Assembly (NCBI GenBank): GCA_021792365.1
Contig: JAJYUT010000005.1
Coordinates: 124,001 to 188,000, forward strand
Direction: 5' to 3'
DNA from: Pseudomonadota bacterium
Lineage (GTDB): Bacteria; Pseudomonadota; Alphaproteobacteria; Dongiales; Dongiaceae
DNA length: 64,000 nt
Positions 18,379 through 28,511 of this stretch are shown piece after piece; positions within the stretch are counted from its first letter, which is position 1; each line of letters opens with the position of its first letter. Both the position numbers and the translations under genes were made by a program. The notes under the pieces were generated by a model. That model saw nothing but the letters and a program-made list of their open reading frames with translations, was not told the DNA's origin and made no database searches.

Positions 18379-18408
18379 CGGCGTCGGCCTTGGGGCGTCT
18401 CGCCCCAA
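18363..18408 (+). promoter_or_regulatory. Alternative RNA folds in the leuA leader
   Basis: TTGGGGCG and CGCCCCAA (18390-18397 and 18401-18408) make a perfect 8-bp hairpin twelve bases after the leader stop. The left arm can instead pair with CGCCCC at 18363-18368, inside leader codons 11-13. The two folds exclude each other, so a ribosome stalled on Leu codons would change the outcome. No U-run follows the hairpin directly, so whether it ends transcription is unclear. Confidence 0.4.
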
Positions 18409-18509
18409 CTCAGCGGTTGCAGGTGAAGAGGGTTGTTGATGTTCTCCCCCAGATCGGTAATTTTGTTGCGCTCGGACATATTCTTGCGCGCTCTCAGCCG
18501 CCGGCATAG

Positions 18510-20342
<1,833 letters not shown>

Positions 20343-20355
20343 CTCCGGGACAGGG

Positions 20356-20384
20356 GGCGCCGCGCCGGCGGCGCCTCCGTTCTT
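20356..20384 (+). terminator. Hairpin after leuA
   Basis: GGCGCCG and CGGCGCC form a 7-bp G+C-rich stem 14 bases after the leuA stop, followed by TCCGTTCTTGG, a weak U-rich stretch. Confidence 0.55.
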
Positions 20385-20532
20385 GGCGGATTCATCCGCC
20401 TTTCACATGCCTGCCTCATCCGAATGAATGACATCGTAGCGCTTGACCGGCTCCCGTTCCGCGTGTCGACTGTGGGGCGCTGCTGGCCCGCGGGGTGCGA
20501 CGGCCGGCAAGAAGCGGCTTGGGGTGAGGGCC

Positions 20533-21528
20533 GTGAACGAAACTACGCGTGCGGTACAGCAGGGAGCGCATCCGGCGACCTTTCGTCTGCCGGTGGCGTT
20601 CGGCTATCCGCTCGGTGGCGTTCTCGGCAGGCTGGCGATCGGCGCGACGCTGCTGGTGGCTGGCGTCGTCATGCTGCTGCAATCCGGCGTGCTGTGGATC
20701 GCGGGCGGTGTGCTGCTGATCCTGCTCGGCGCCATAGCGGCCTGCGGAAACCTGTGGGCATTGCTCGACCCTGAGCAGCGCAAGATCGTTCTTCATCAGG
20801 ATGGGGTCGAGGTCCGCTACGGCTTCTCGCGGCGCTACTACCGCTTCCTGGACTATTCCGAGTATCGCATCGCGCGTCTTGGCTTGCGGCGCTTCCTGAC
20901 TGCGCTGCCGGTCGAAGTCGAGTGGTCGCTCGGCAAGCGGGCGGAGCGCGTGCGCGTCACCATCTACGACCGGCCGGCCTTCCTTACGCCCATGCCGGTC
21001 CTGGGCAAGGGGGCTCCTGCGACCCTGCTGGAATGGCAATCGACGTTGAACGAGTTGCGGCGCGCGGCCATCGCGGCCGCCGGGCTGACTGACCCTGTCG
21101 CGCGCGAGGCCGACGACACCGACGCGCGCGCCGCGCCGCTGTCCCGCCTTTCGCGCCGCGCCTATGCGCGCGGCCGCCTCATCCTCGCTCTCGTGTTCCT
21201 GCTGCTGCTGCTGGCGCCGATGGTGTTCATGATGGCCGTGAAGCAAGGCTTCGTCGCGCTGTGCGGCGCTGCCAATGGTGCGGGATGCCTCGCCATAGAG
21301 CCCGCGCTCCAGCAGGCGGTGATGATCGGCGGGCCGCTGCTGGCCGTGCTGGCGTTCGTCCTTGGCGGCGCATGGCTGGCCGTCCGGCGCGCGCACGATC
21401 TCGACGAGGAGCTGCCGTTCTGGAAAGCGGCGCTGGGCGCGCTGGCGCAGCGCGGGCTGCAGCGCCGCCTGGGCAGCGAAGAGGGAACGGCAGGCACCAA
21501 CCGTTTCGGCCCAGCCCCACCGGAGTGA
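20533..21528 (+). CDS. Hypothetical multi-pass membrane protein
   Basis: 331 aa, family not recognised. Two hydrophobic segments at about residues 33-75, a soluble middle domain (residues 85-200, including QRKIVLHQDGVEVRYGFS), then two more membrane spans near 217-240 and 265-285, and a short cytosolic tail with RRAHDLDEE. The GTG at 20533 is chosen for its GGGGTGAGGG ribosome site. The middle segment resembles a PH-like membrane-anchored layout, but this is shape only. A second unrecognised membrane protein follows 121 bases later. Confidence 0.72.
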   Translation: MNETTRAVQQGAHPATFRLPVAFGYPLGGVLGRLAIGATLLVAGVVMLLQSGVLWIAGGVLLILLGAIAACGNLWALLDPEQRKIVLHQDGVEVRYGFSRRYYRFLDYSEYRIARLGLRRFLTALPVEVEWSLGKRAERVRVTIYDRPAFLTPMPVLGKGAPATLLEWQSTLNELRRAAIAAAGLTDPVAREADDTDARAAPLSRLSRRAYARGRLILALVFLLLLLAPMVFMMAVKQGFVALCGAANGAGCLAIEPALQQAVMIGGPLLAVLAFVLGGAWLAVRRAHDLDEELPFWKAALGALAQRGLQRRLGSEEGTAGTNRFGPAPPE

Positions 21529-21649
21529 GTCGCTTCGGAATTTGTCCGGTGCCGAATTGCCTCAAAGGCCGGTCGAATACCCGAAATGGTGCGGGCACGC
21601 CATCGCGGCTATGCTGACCTCACGATCAGCAACGCAAGGAGTGCTCAGC

Positions 21650-22234
21650 ATGCGCAACGTGGCGATCTCCGCCGATGCCTCGTTCGGGACGGCGGCGCTG
21701 CCTTGGATGAAAGGCAACCTGCCGCTCTCGCTGCTATGGCGCAGCACATGGTGGCGGGTCACCGTCCCCGGGCTGTGGTTGCCGGGCTTCGCGTTCTGGC
21801 TCTGGGTGCTGAGCGTCGATCCGCCGGATCGCAGCCTTGCCTTCTACGCGGTGCTCTTCATCGGCATCCCGCTGATGCTGGCGACCTCGGCCGGCTGGTG
21901 GATCGGGCAACTGCTGAACCGCCGCCATACCGGCACGCTGATGATCAACAGCGATTACCTGGAATGGCAGTACGAGGTGGGCTCGACTGTCGAGTTGCTG
22001 GCCGAGTGCGGCCGGTTCAAGCTCGCCGGCAAGCGTGACGCCGATGCCCGCATCGAATGGAACGCCGCGCCATCGTGGGATGCCACGGCCAGCGGATGGC
22101 CGGAATGGACGAAAGCCTGGCGCAAGCCCGTGCGCAGCCTCTACGGCCGCGACCTGGGGCTTGATCGCGACGACCTCGAAAGTCTATGCAAGCTGTTGAA
22201 CGAGCTTCGCGAGGACGCCAAGGCAGAACGCTAG
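21650..22234 (+). CDS. Hypothetical membrane protein, 194 aa
   Basis: Two adjacent membrane segments near residues 40-90 (PGLWLPGFAFWLWVLSV and LIGIPLM-type stretch) with a soluble C-terminal half. The ATG at 21650 has AAGGAG nine bases upstream, better than the ATG 39 bases earlier. The layout, two spans then a soluble domain with GTLMINSDYLEWQYEV, parallels the N-terminal half of the gene upstream, hinting that the two work together. Family not recognised. Confidence 0.7.
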   Translation: MRNVAISADASFGTAALPWMKGNLPLSLLWRSTWWRVTVPGLWLPGFAFWLWVLSVDPPDRSLAFYAVLFIGIPLMLATSAGWWIGQLLNRRHTGTLMINSDYLEWQYEVGSTVELLAECGRFKLAGKRDADARIEWNAAPSWDATASGWPEWTKAWRKPVRSLYGRDLGLDRDDLESLCKLLNELREDAKAER

Positions 22235-22259
22235 CGGCTCCCGCGATCCAGGGGGACGC

Positions 22260-22532
22260 ATGCTGTTCATGATCATCGAGCATTTCCACGACAAGAATCC
22301 GAAGCCGCTCTACAAGCGTTTCCAGGAAAAGGGCCGCATGATGCCCGCGGGGCTGAAATACGTCAGCTCCTGGATCGAGGCCAATTTCGACCGCTGTTTC
22401 CAGCTCATGGAATGCGACGACGCCCGCGTGATCCAGGAATGGGTGCTGGTCTGGGGCGACCTCGCCGATTTCGAGATCGTGCCGGTGGTGCCGTCGAAGG
22501 AAACGGCGGAGCTGGTGAACCGGTATCTGTGA
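22260..22532 (+). CDS. DUF3303 domain protein
   Basis: Small 90-residue ferredoxin-like (dimeric alpha-beta barrel-type) protein of DUF3303. The family features are visible: MLFMIIEHFHDKN at the start, RMMPAGLKYVSSWIE, CFQLMECDD and WGDLADFEIVPVVPS. An AGGGGGAC ribosome site precedes the ATG. The function of DUF3303 is unknown; it may follow the two membrane genes in one transcript, 25 bases downstream. Confidence 0.85.
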   Translation: MLFMIIEHFHDKNPKPLYKRFQEKGRMMPAGLKYVSSWIEANFDRCFQLMECDDARVIQEWVLVWGDLADFEIVPVVPSKETAELVNRYL

Positions 22533-22610
22533 GCCGTTACCTCATTTTCCAATGAACCTTCCGGCTCCTCACGCACACCAAGCAAGTGAGCCATCGGACA
22601 CATCGAATCA

Positions 22611-23174
22611 ATGATCGCTCCAGAGTCCTTGACCATAGGACAGAAGCAGTTTCTGCTGCGCCGGTTTCGCTTGGACGTTGAGAACCGGGTAAGGTGGCAC
22701 AGGCGCCACCGTTTCCAGATCATGTTTTTCTGGATCTTACCGCTTATCGCCCTCGGCTTGATCCTTGTTGATGGCCCCGCGAGTGAAACTCTGGCGCATA
22801 GGCCGGCAGAGATCTTGGCTTGGTCGTTGACTGCCTTTCTGCTCGCGGCCGAACCACTTGTGTGGCTCTGGATTTGGTATGCGACCCGCAGGCCGCCTGC
22901 CGCCGACGACAAACCGATCTTTGAATGGTACGTGCTGTTTCGCGACCGCATCGGTCTGCGCTCCCCCATATTCGTGCGTTGGAGCAATCGCATCTGCACG
23001 CTTACAATTGCAGCCGCTGCGGTTGCCACGGACCGCCCGGCCTTGGCTGTAGCTTGGATTGTAGCCATCGCTCTGGGAGTGGCTCGCCACGCCTGGGAGA
23101 TTAAGACTGTCACACGTGCGCTTGCTGACATCGACAGCCGAGGCGAATCGGGTCGAGAGCCGATAGCACCGTAG
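22611..23174 (+). CDS. Hypothetical membrane protein, 187 aa
   Basis: Three or four hydrophobic stretches: FQIMFFWILPLIALGLILV (about 37-55), ILAWSLTAFLLAAEPLVWLW (about 67-90) and AVAWIVAIALGVA near residue 150. The N-terminus is strongly basic. No family recognised, and the ribosome site is weak. Its base composition is slightly lower in G+C than the flanking genes, which may mean more recent arrival. A long open frame runs antisense to it and is judged a shadow. Confidence 0.6.
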   Translation: MIAPESLTIGQKQFLLRRFRLDVENRVRWHRRHRFQIMFFWILPLIALGLILVDGPASETLAHRPAEILAWSLTAFLLAAEPLVWLWIWYATRRPPAADDKPIFEWYVLFRDRIGLRSPIFVRWSNRICTLTIAAAAVATDRPALAVAWIVAIALGVARHAWEIKTVTRALADIDSRGESGREPIAP

Positions 23175-23266
23175 GCACCGACGTCCACCGCCTAAGACGT
23201 TTGGCGGTGCGAGGTGCAGCAGGCCGTACCCTTGCCAGCGCTCGCGTGGCCCGGCATAGCTAGCGC

Positions 23267-24175
23267 ATGGTCCGCCGTTTCTACAAACTCCCCTCCCTCA
23301 ACGCATTGGGTGCTTTCGAGGCCGCCGCGCGGCATTCGAGCCTCAGCTTCGCGGCGGCGGAGCTCAACGTCACGCCGAGCGCGGTCAGCAAGCACGTCAC
23401 CTTTCTGGAGCAGGAGCTGGGCGTGCCCTTGTTCGTGCGCGGGCACCGCACCATGCGCCTGACGCCGGAGGGCGAGCGGCTCTATCGCTCGCTCTCGGAG
23501 AGTTTCGCCGGCATGGCGGCGGCGTTCGAGGCGATCAGGACCAGCCGTACGGCGCGCACCGTTACGATCGGCTGCACCACGGCTTTCGCGCAGCTTTGGC
23601 TGATGCCGCGGCTGGGCGCGTTCTGGCGCGCGCACCAGGAGATCGTGATCGACCAGGTGGTGTCGGACCGCAGCCAGGACCTGCGCCGCTCGGAGGTCGA
23701 TCTGCGCATCCGCTACGGCGACGGCAGATGGCCGGAGGAGACGGCGATCAAGCTGTTCGACGACGTGGTGGTGGCGGTCGCGAGCGCGGATTTCGCGCGC
23801 AAGCACAAAGTGAAGGAGGCGGCGGAGCTGACGAGCCTGCCGCTCCTGGAAGTCACCAGCCAGGAGCGCGGCTGGACCACGTGGGAGGGATGGTTCGACG
23901 CGATCGGCGTGCCGGCGCGGCGGCTCAAGACGCGGCGCATCAACAACTACGTGATCGCCTGGCAGGCGGCGCAGGACGGACAGGGTGTTGCTCTCGGCTG
24001 GATGAGCCTGGTCGCGCCGTTGCTCGCGGCGCGCAAGCTGGTGCCGCTGACCAAGGCGGAATTCGTTCCGCCGGACGCGACCTATGTCACCTGGAGCGCG
24101 CATCGGCCGCTGAGCGCCGAAGCGACCACCTTGCGCGACTGGCTGATGGCGCAAGCGGCGGCGGCGAAGAGATAG
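23267..24175 (+). CDS. LysR family regulator (GcvA-like)
   Basis: 302 aa. The N-terminal winged helix-turn-helix reads LNALGAFEAAARHSSLSFAA and then LNVTPSAVSKHVTFLEQELG with LFVRGHR; the effector-binding domain starts VTIGCTTAFAQLWLMPRLGAF. The TPSAVSKHV recognition helix and the RIRYGDG segment are typical of the GcvA/AmpR branch. AmpR-type regulators often sit beside beta-lactamase-fold genes, and a serine hydrolase of that fold lies 63 bases downstream, but in the same direction rather than divergent. Confidence 0.92.
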   Translation: MVRRFYKLPSLNALGAFEAAARHSSLSFAAAELNVTPSAVSKHVTFLEQELGVPLFVRGHRTMRLTPEGERLYRSLSESFAGMAAAFEAIRTSRTARTVTIGCTTAFAQLWLMPRLGAFWRAHQEIVIDQVVSDRSQDLRRSEVDLRIRYGDGRWPEETAIKLFDDVVVAVASADFARKHKVKEAAELTSLPLLEVTSQERGWTTWEGWFDAIGVPARRLKTRRINNYVIAWQAAQDGQGVALGWMSLVAPLLAARKLVPLTKAEFVPPDATYVTWSAHRPLSAEATTLRDWLMAQAAAAKR

Positions 24176-24238
24176 CCGGCCTTGCGCCGACGCGCGGCTC
24201 TCGTCCACTCTGTCGCCGCACGATTTGGGGGAGCTTCC

Positions 24239-25450
24239 GTGACCGAGACAGCACGACCGCCTTTCGCCGCGCAATGGCCGTTGCCAGGCGCGCCGGCGAG
24301 CTTGACCTGGGGCAATTGGGATTGGCCGCCGCAGAACCGCTGGGCGTTCCAGCATGTCGGCGACTTCCTGCGCACGGCGCGGATCGCGCGCGGCCACGGA
24401 CCGGCCTGGCATTTCGGCTCGGCGCCGCGCGATCTCAGCGGCATCACCTTCACCGATATCGACGGCGCGACGCGCACGGTGGGAGAGATGCTGGCCGCCA
24501 CCTACACCGACGGATTCCTGGTGGCGCATGAGGGCAGGATCGTCGCCGAGACCTACATGAACGGCATGGAGCGCGCGACGCTCCATCTCTCGCAATCGGT
24601 GGTGAAGTCCTTCACCAGCGCGCTGGTCGGGATCCTGGCCGGCGCGGGCGAGCTTGACATCACTCGCCCGGTTTCGTCCTACGTGCCGGAGCTGGCGCAA
24701 TGCGGCTATCGCGGCGCCACGGTTTCGCAGGTCCTGGACATGCGCTCCGGCGTGAAGTTCGGCGAGGACTATCTCGCCCCGGACAGCGAGGTGGCGGCGC
24801 TCGACCGCGCCTCCGGCTGGAAGCCGCGCCGCGATGCCGCCGACACGCTCTCGATCAAGGGGCTCATCCTCACGCTTCAGCAGGAGCGGCCGCATGGCAG
24901 CCCGTTCCTCTATCGCTCGATCGAGACGGAGGTGCTCGGCTGGATCATCGCCAAGGTGGCGGGGCAGGATTACGCGACCTTCATGTCCAATGCCCTGTGG
25001 CAGCCGATGGGCGCGGAGGTCGATGCCAACATCACCATCGACCAGGACGGGACCGGCCTGGCCGACGGCGGGCTCAGCGCGAGCCTGCGCGACTATGCGC
25101 GCTTCGGCCAGCTCTTCCTGGATGGCGGCGCGCGCGGGACGAAGCAGGTGGTGCCGGAATCCTGGACGATGGCGTGCCGCACCGGCGACGTCGCGGCCTT
25201 CGGTCCCGAGAACGCGGAACGCTTCGCCGCGTTTCCGAACGCAGCCTACGGCAAGCAATGGTGGGTCATGGACACGAAGAGCGGCCTGCACCATGCGCGC
25301 GGCATCTACGGGCAACTTATCCATGTCGAGCCTGCGCGCCGGCTGGTGGCGGTGAAGCTCTCGTCCTGGCCCGATCCGGTCAACGATGCGCTGAGCGGCA
25401 CGACCGTGCGCGCCATCGATGCGATCGGGCGTGCGCTGGCTGGAGCGTAG
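24239..25450 (+). CDS. Serine hydrolase of the class C beta-lactamase fold
   Basis: 403 aa with no signal peptide. The nucleophile motif SVVKS (SxxK) is near residue 118, the second catalytic tyrosine is in FLYRSIETEVLGWI, and the C-terminal strand has HARGIYGQLIHVEP. The sequence around these is like 6-aminohexanoate-dimer hydrolase (NylB) and EstB esterases rather than true beta-lactamases. The GTG at 24239 follows GGGGGAG and removes 19 implausible upstream residues. Substrate unknown. Confidence 0.88.
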   Translation: MTETARPPFAAQWPLPGAPASLTWGNWDWPPQNRWAFQHVGDFLRTARIARGHGPAWHFGSAPRDLSGITFTDIDGATRTVGEMLAATYTDGFLVAHEGRIVAETYMNGMERATLHLSQSVVKSFTSALVGILAGAGELDITRPVSSYVPELAQCGYRGATVSQVLDMRSGVKFGEDYLAPDSEVAALDRASGWKPRRDAADTLSIKGLILTLQQERPHGSPFLYRSIETEVLGWIIAKVAGQDYATFMSNALWQPMGAEVDANITIDQDGTGLADGGLSASLRDYARFGQLFLDGGARGTKQVVPESWTMACRTGDVAAFGPENAERFAAFPNAAYGKQWWVMDTKSGLHHARGIYGQLIHVEPARRLVAVKLSSWPDPVNDALSGTTVRAIDAIGRALAGA

Positions 25451-25463
25451 GGGGAGAGAGCCT

Positions 25464-26273
25464 CTACGCAGGGGCCGTCAGAAACTCTTCGAGCACCGCG
25501 TTGAACCTCTTCGGCTGCTCGAGGTTGGGCAGATGCGCGGTGCCGGGCATCAGCGCGCTTTTCGCGCCCTTGATGCGCTTGCCCAGCAGCGCGCAGCGTT
25601 CCTGCAGATGCGGGAAGTCCAGGTCGCCCCGGATGACAAGCGTGGGCGCCGCAATCTGCTTCAGACGCTTGAACGAGTCGGTTGCGGCCCTGTCCGTGCC
25701 CGGTGACGGGTTCTTCAGCGGGATGATGTTCATCCTCAGAAACAGATCGCGCGCCGAGCCTTGAACGCGGCCATCGACCGAGCGCGGGCCGTCAAGCCAC
25801 ATATGCGCTTCGATCCGGTTGACCAGCTCGAAATGCTTCTGGTCCTCGGCCTGCTCGGCCCGGTCCAGCAGGCTTTCAATGTCAGGCGGCAATTGCTCCG
25901 GCTGCGGCGCGCCACCGATGGCCGGCGCGACCAGCACCAACTTGTCAACGCGCTTCGGATAAGCGAGCGCGAAGTCGACGACGACGCGCCCGCCCTGCGA
26001 GCAGCCGACCAGGCAGGCGCGCTCGATGCCGAGTTCGTCCAGTACCGTGCGCAGATCCTGCATGTGAGAGAACGCCTCGGGCTCATAGCGCGATTCTCCG
26101 AAGCCGCGCCGATCATAGGCTACGACGCGGTAACGATCAGCGAACGCCGCCAACTGGTCGCGCCACATGCGCTTGTCGGCGACACCAGCATGCAGGAACA
26201 CGAGCGCCGGTCCGCGCCCGTCTTCCACCCCGGTCAGTTGGGCCTTGCCGCTCTGGATGGAGAAACTGCGCAT
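25464..26273 (-). CDS. Alpha/beta-fold hydrolase
   Basis: 269 aa. Oxyanion region LVFLHAGVADKRMW, nucleophile elbow GCSQGG near residue 92, acid in VIRGDLDFPH and base in GTAHLPNLEQP complete the triad. Related to 3-oxoadipate enol-lactonase or haloperoxidase-type esterases; the substrate cannot be told. The ATG at 26273 leaves ten bases from the acetyltransferase stop, so the two are co-transcribed. Converges with the serine hydrolase. Confidence 0.9.
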   Translation of the reverse strand: MRSFSIQSGKAQLTGVEDGRGPALVFLHAGVADKRMWRDQLAAFADRYRVVAYDRRGFGESRYEPEAFSHMQDLRTVLDELGIERACLVGCSQGGRVVVDFALAYPKRVDKLVLVAPAIGGAPQPEQLPPDIESLLDRAEQAEDQKHFELVNRIEAHMWLDGPRSVDGRVQGSARDLFLRMNIIPLKNPSPGTDRAATDSFKRLKQIAAPTLVIRGDLDFPHLQERCALLGKRIKGAKSALMPGTAHLPNLEQPKRFNAVLEEFLTAPA

Positions 26274-26283
26274 GTCCGTCCTC

Positions 26284-26802
26284 TTAGCCTCGCGGCTTCG
26301 CAAGCGAGAGATAGACGCTGTCGCTCCACTCGCCGCCGATGTGCCAGGTGCGCTCGGCGCGGCCGGTCTCACGGAAGCCGAGGCGCGCGAGTAGAGTGAG
26401 GCAGCGTTCATTGCGCGGGTCGGCCTCGGCGCGGATCTCCTCCAGCCCGCGCTCGTGGAACGCCCGGTCGATCACCGCCCGCAGGGCCTCGCGCGCATAA
26501 CCCTTGCCCCAGGCCGCGGGGGAAAACAGGAAGCCGATCTCGTTGTGGTGCCACAGACCCGCCTTGCCGATCAGCAGCCCATTCAACTCCACGAAGAAAT
26601 CGTCGCACTCCCCGGCATTGATCGCGTCGATGGTCTTGGTGATCCAGGCCTCGGTTTCGGCGATTGTGGCATGGGGCAGGGTAGACCAATATCGCATGGT
26701 CAAAGGGTCGCGCAGGATGGCGTGCATCGCGGTCACGTCATCCGAGCGAGGCCGGCGCAGGATCAGTCGCTGTGTGCGTAGGATCGTGTTCATGTCCTTC
26801 AT
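26284..26802 (-). CDS. GNAT family N-acetyltransferase (RimJ/RimL type)
   Basis: 172 aa acetyl-CoA-dependent acetyltransferase. It opens with TQRLILRRPRSDDVTAM, has FLFSPAAWGKGYAREALRAV (acetyl-CoA pyrophosphate loop) and EADPRNERCLTLLARLGFRE near the end, all typical of the RimJ/RimL/ribosomal-alanine subgroup (Acetyltransf_3). The acceptor is unknown. First gene of the two-gene unit with the alpha/beta hydrolase. Confidence 0.92.
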   Translation of the reverse strand: MKDMNTILRTQRLILRRPRSDDVTAMHAILRDPLTMRYWSTLPHATIAETEAWITKTIDAINAGECDDFFVELNGLLIGKAGLWHHNEIGFLFSPAAWGKGYAREALRAVIDRAFHERGLEEIRAEADPRNERCLTLLARLGFRETGRAERTWHIGGEWSDSVYLSLAKPRG

Positions 26803-26927
26803 CTAGCACAAAATTCCGCCGCAGCGCGCAAGTGGCCCCTTGGCGAGGCGGACTCTGGCGGCTAGGCTGTATACAGCTTGACAACCGATCAAGCGGAACG
26901 CGTTCAAAGCAGGAATGGGAGGTGAAC

Positions 26928-27722
26928 ATGGCAACGAGTGGTTTGCGCCGCTGGATAGCGGCGCTAGGCGTGCTGGCAGGCCTGGGCATGGCGGCGGGCA
27001 CGACCGGGGCGGAGGCGGCGGAGAAGGTTCGTGTGGGCTTCTCGCCGGAGCCCTACGCGCCGTTCTGGATCCAGGATGCGTCCGGCCAGTGGACCGGCTT
27101 CGAGGTCGACCTGATCGCGGCGCTGTTCGAGCAGATGGGCAGGGAATACCAGCTTGTGCCGATCGCGTGGGACGGACTGATTCCCGCGCTGCAAGAAGGC
27201 AAGATCGACGCCATCATGAATTCCATGTCGGCGACCGAGGAGCGCAAGCAGGTCGTCGATTTCAGCGACAAGTACTACGAGACAACCGTCTCGTTCTATG
27301 GCCGCAAGGGCGAACCCTTCGAGTATTCGGAGGCGGGGCTGAAGGGCAAGGTCATCGCGGTGCAGACCGCGACCTCGCAGCTCAGCTGGCTGCAGCAGAA
27401 ATGGGGCAATGTCGTGGAGATCAAGCTCTATGACGTCCAGGACAATGCCGATGCCGACCTCGCCGCCGGCCGCGTCGATTACGGCCTTGCCGACACCGTC
27501 TATACGGCGGAGGGCTTCCTGAAATCGGAAGTGGGCCAGGATTTCGAGCTGAAAGGCGAGCCCGTCAGCGACCCGTTGATCGGAGGCGATGTCGGGGCCG
27601 CGGCCCGCAAGGGCGATCCGCTGCTCGGCGAGATCAACGCCGCCATCAAGGCTCTGCGGGAGAACGGCGGCTACAAGGCGATCAACGACAAGTATTTCGC
27701 CTTCGACGTCTACGGCGGCTGA
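26928..27722 (+). CDS. Amino-acid ABC transporter periplasmic binding protein
   Basis: 264 aa solute-binding protein of the family 3 (PF00497) type. A signal peptide with hydrophobic core (WIAALGVLAGLGMAAG) is cleaved after about EAA. Mature features: PYAPFWIQD, GFEVDLIAALFEQMG, and LIPALQEGKIDAIMNSM with VDFSDKYYETTVSFYG. The ATG at 26928 follows GGGAGGTG. No permease or ATPase gene is adjacent, so it is an orphan component whose transporter lies elsewhere. Confidence 0.92.
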   Translation: MATSGLRRWIAALGVLAGLGMAAGTTGAEAAEKVRVGFSPEPYAPFWIQDASGQWTGFEVDLIAALFEQMGREYQLVPIAWDGLIPALQEGKIDAIMNSMSATEERKQVVDFSDKYYETTVSFYGRKGEPFEYSEAGLKGKVIAVQTATSQLSWLQQKWGNVVEIKLYDVQDNADADLAAGRVDYGLADTVYTAEGFLKSEVGQDFELKGEPVSDPLIGGDVGAAARKGDPLLGEINAAIKALRENGGYKAINDKYFAFDVYGG

Positions 27723-27744
27723 CGCCGCAACGCCGCATCGCGAA

Positions 27745-27770
27745 CGGGGCCGGCCGCCAAACCGGCCCCG
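27745..27770. terminator. Hairpin between convergent genes
   Basis: CGGGGCCGG and CCGGCCCCG make a perfect 9-bp stem around an 8-base loop, placed between the convergent binding-protein and DUF1127 genes. No U-run follows on either strand. Confidence 0.5.
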
Positions 27771-27783
27771 TCGCCTGCCCATG

Positions 27784-28017
27784 TTAGAGGGAGGTCGAGT
27801 AGCGCTGGCCGAGCGCGGCCGCGTGGGGCTCTTCCGTGCTGGCGGTCGCCGGCTTCACCAGGGAAGTCGCCTCGAGCGCGATGCGCCCGATATCGGCGCG
27901 GCTCATGCCCATGTCCGAAAGCTCGCGGTCGGTATAGGTTTCCAGCTCGGCGCGCACCCGCTGATAGGTCGCCCAACGGCGCGCCAGCAAACCGATCTGT
28001 CCAAAAAGCTTCTTCAT
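27784..28017 (-). CDS. DUF1127 small protein, 77 aa
   Basis: The DUF1127 (YjiS-like) core is clear: RRWATYQRVRAELETYTDRELSDMGMSRADIGRIA. DUF1127 proteins are small, arginine-rich and abundant in alphaproteobacteria; some have been shown to bind RNA. The ATG at 28017 is supported by GGAAACAGGA upstream. The C-terminal 25 residues are low-complexity. Confidence 0.88.
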   Translation of the reverse strand: MKKLFGQIGLLARRWATYQRVRAELETYTDRELSDMGMSRADIGRIALEATSLVKPATASTEEPHAAALGQRYSTSL

Positions 28018-28511
28018 CGTCCTGTTTCCTTCGCCTCGCTTGGCCCCGCTGCCAGAGCCGATCCAGGATATGGGAGGGCTCTGCTGCGCTGCAAAATCGA
28101 TTTCTGCAGGCCAGCTCATGGAATTACGCATTACTATCTAAGGCATTGATTACGCATGTGTTAAGAAACGTGACAAAATGATGGTGCGATGCAAAAACTT
28201 TGAGCGCCGGTGCTCAAATTTGCAGCGGTTGGCGGAGGCTCGCTCCCGGCTCTGACCGAGGGAGAGGCGCGCTGCCTAACGCTCGCGGCGGCATATCGAA
28301 GATGCGCCTCTCGGAGGGTGCGGAAGACGCGCCCACCATCTGGCTTGCCAGCCGCCGCACATCTCAGCCGCGCGAAGAATCGAAGCGATCGCCGCGCCTG
28401 CGACCGAAAGCAGCACGCGCGCTGCGTGTGGCGCGGCATCGGTTGGTTGACAGCAAGCCATCGGCTGACGCATCCCTTGCGCCGATTTTGAGTTCCGATC
28501 ACGAGGGGTTC
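28018..28511. other. Intergenic region with a 20-base palindrome
   Basis: This gap of nearly 500 bases separates the divergent DUF1127 and ALDH7 genes. Its most A+T-rich part is 28125-28200. At 28199-28218 TTTGAGC and GCTCAAA flank GCCGGT, a symmetric element that could be an operator. Open frames on both strands to its right show no recognisable protein. Confidence 0.45.

Noticed and set aside
28200-28511. N-terminal extension of the ALDH7-type protein
   Set aside because: The frame is open for 104 codons upstream but reads Arg/Ser-rich with no similarity to dehydrogenases, and GAGGGG precedes the ATG at 28512.
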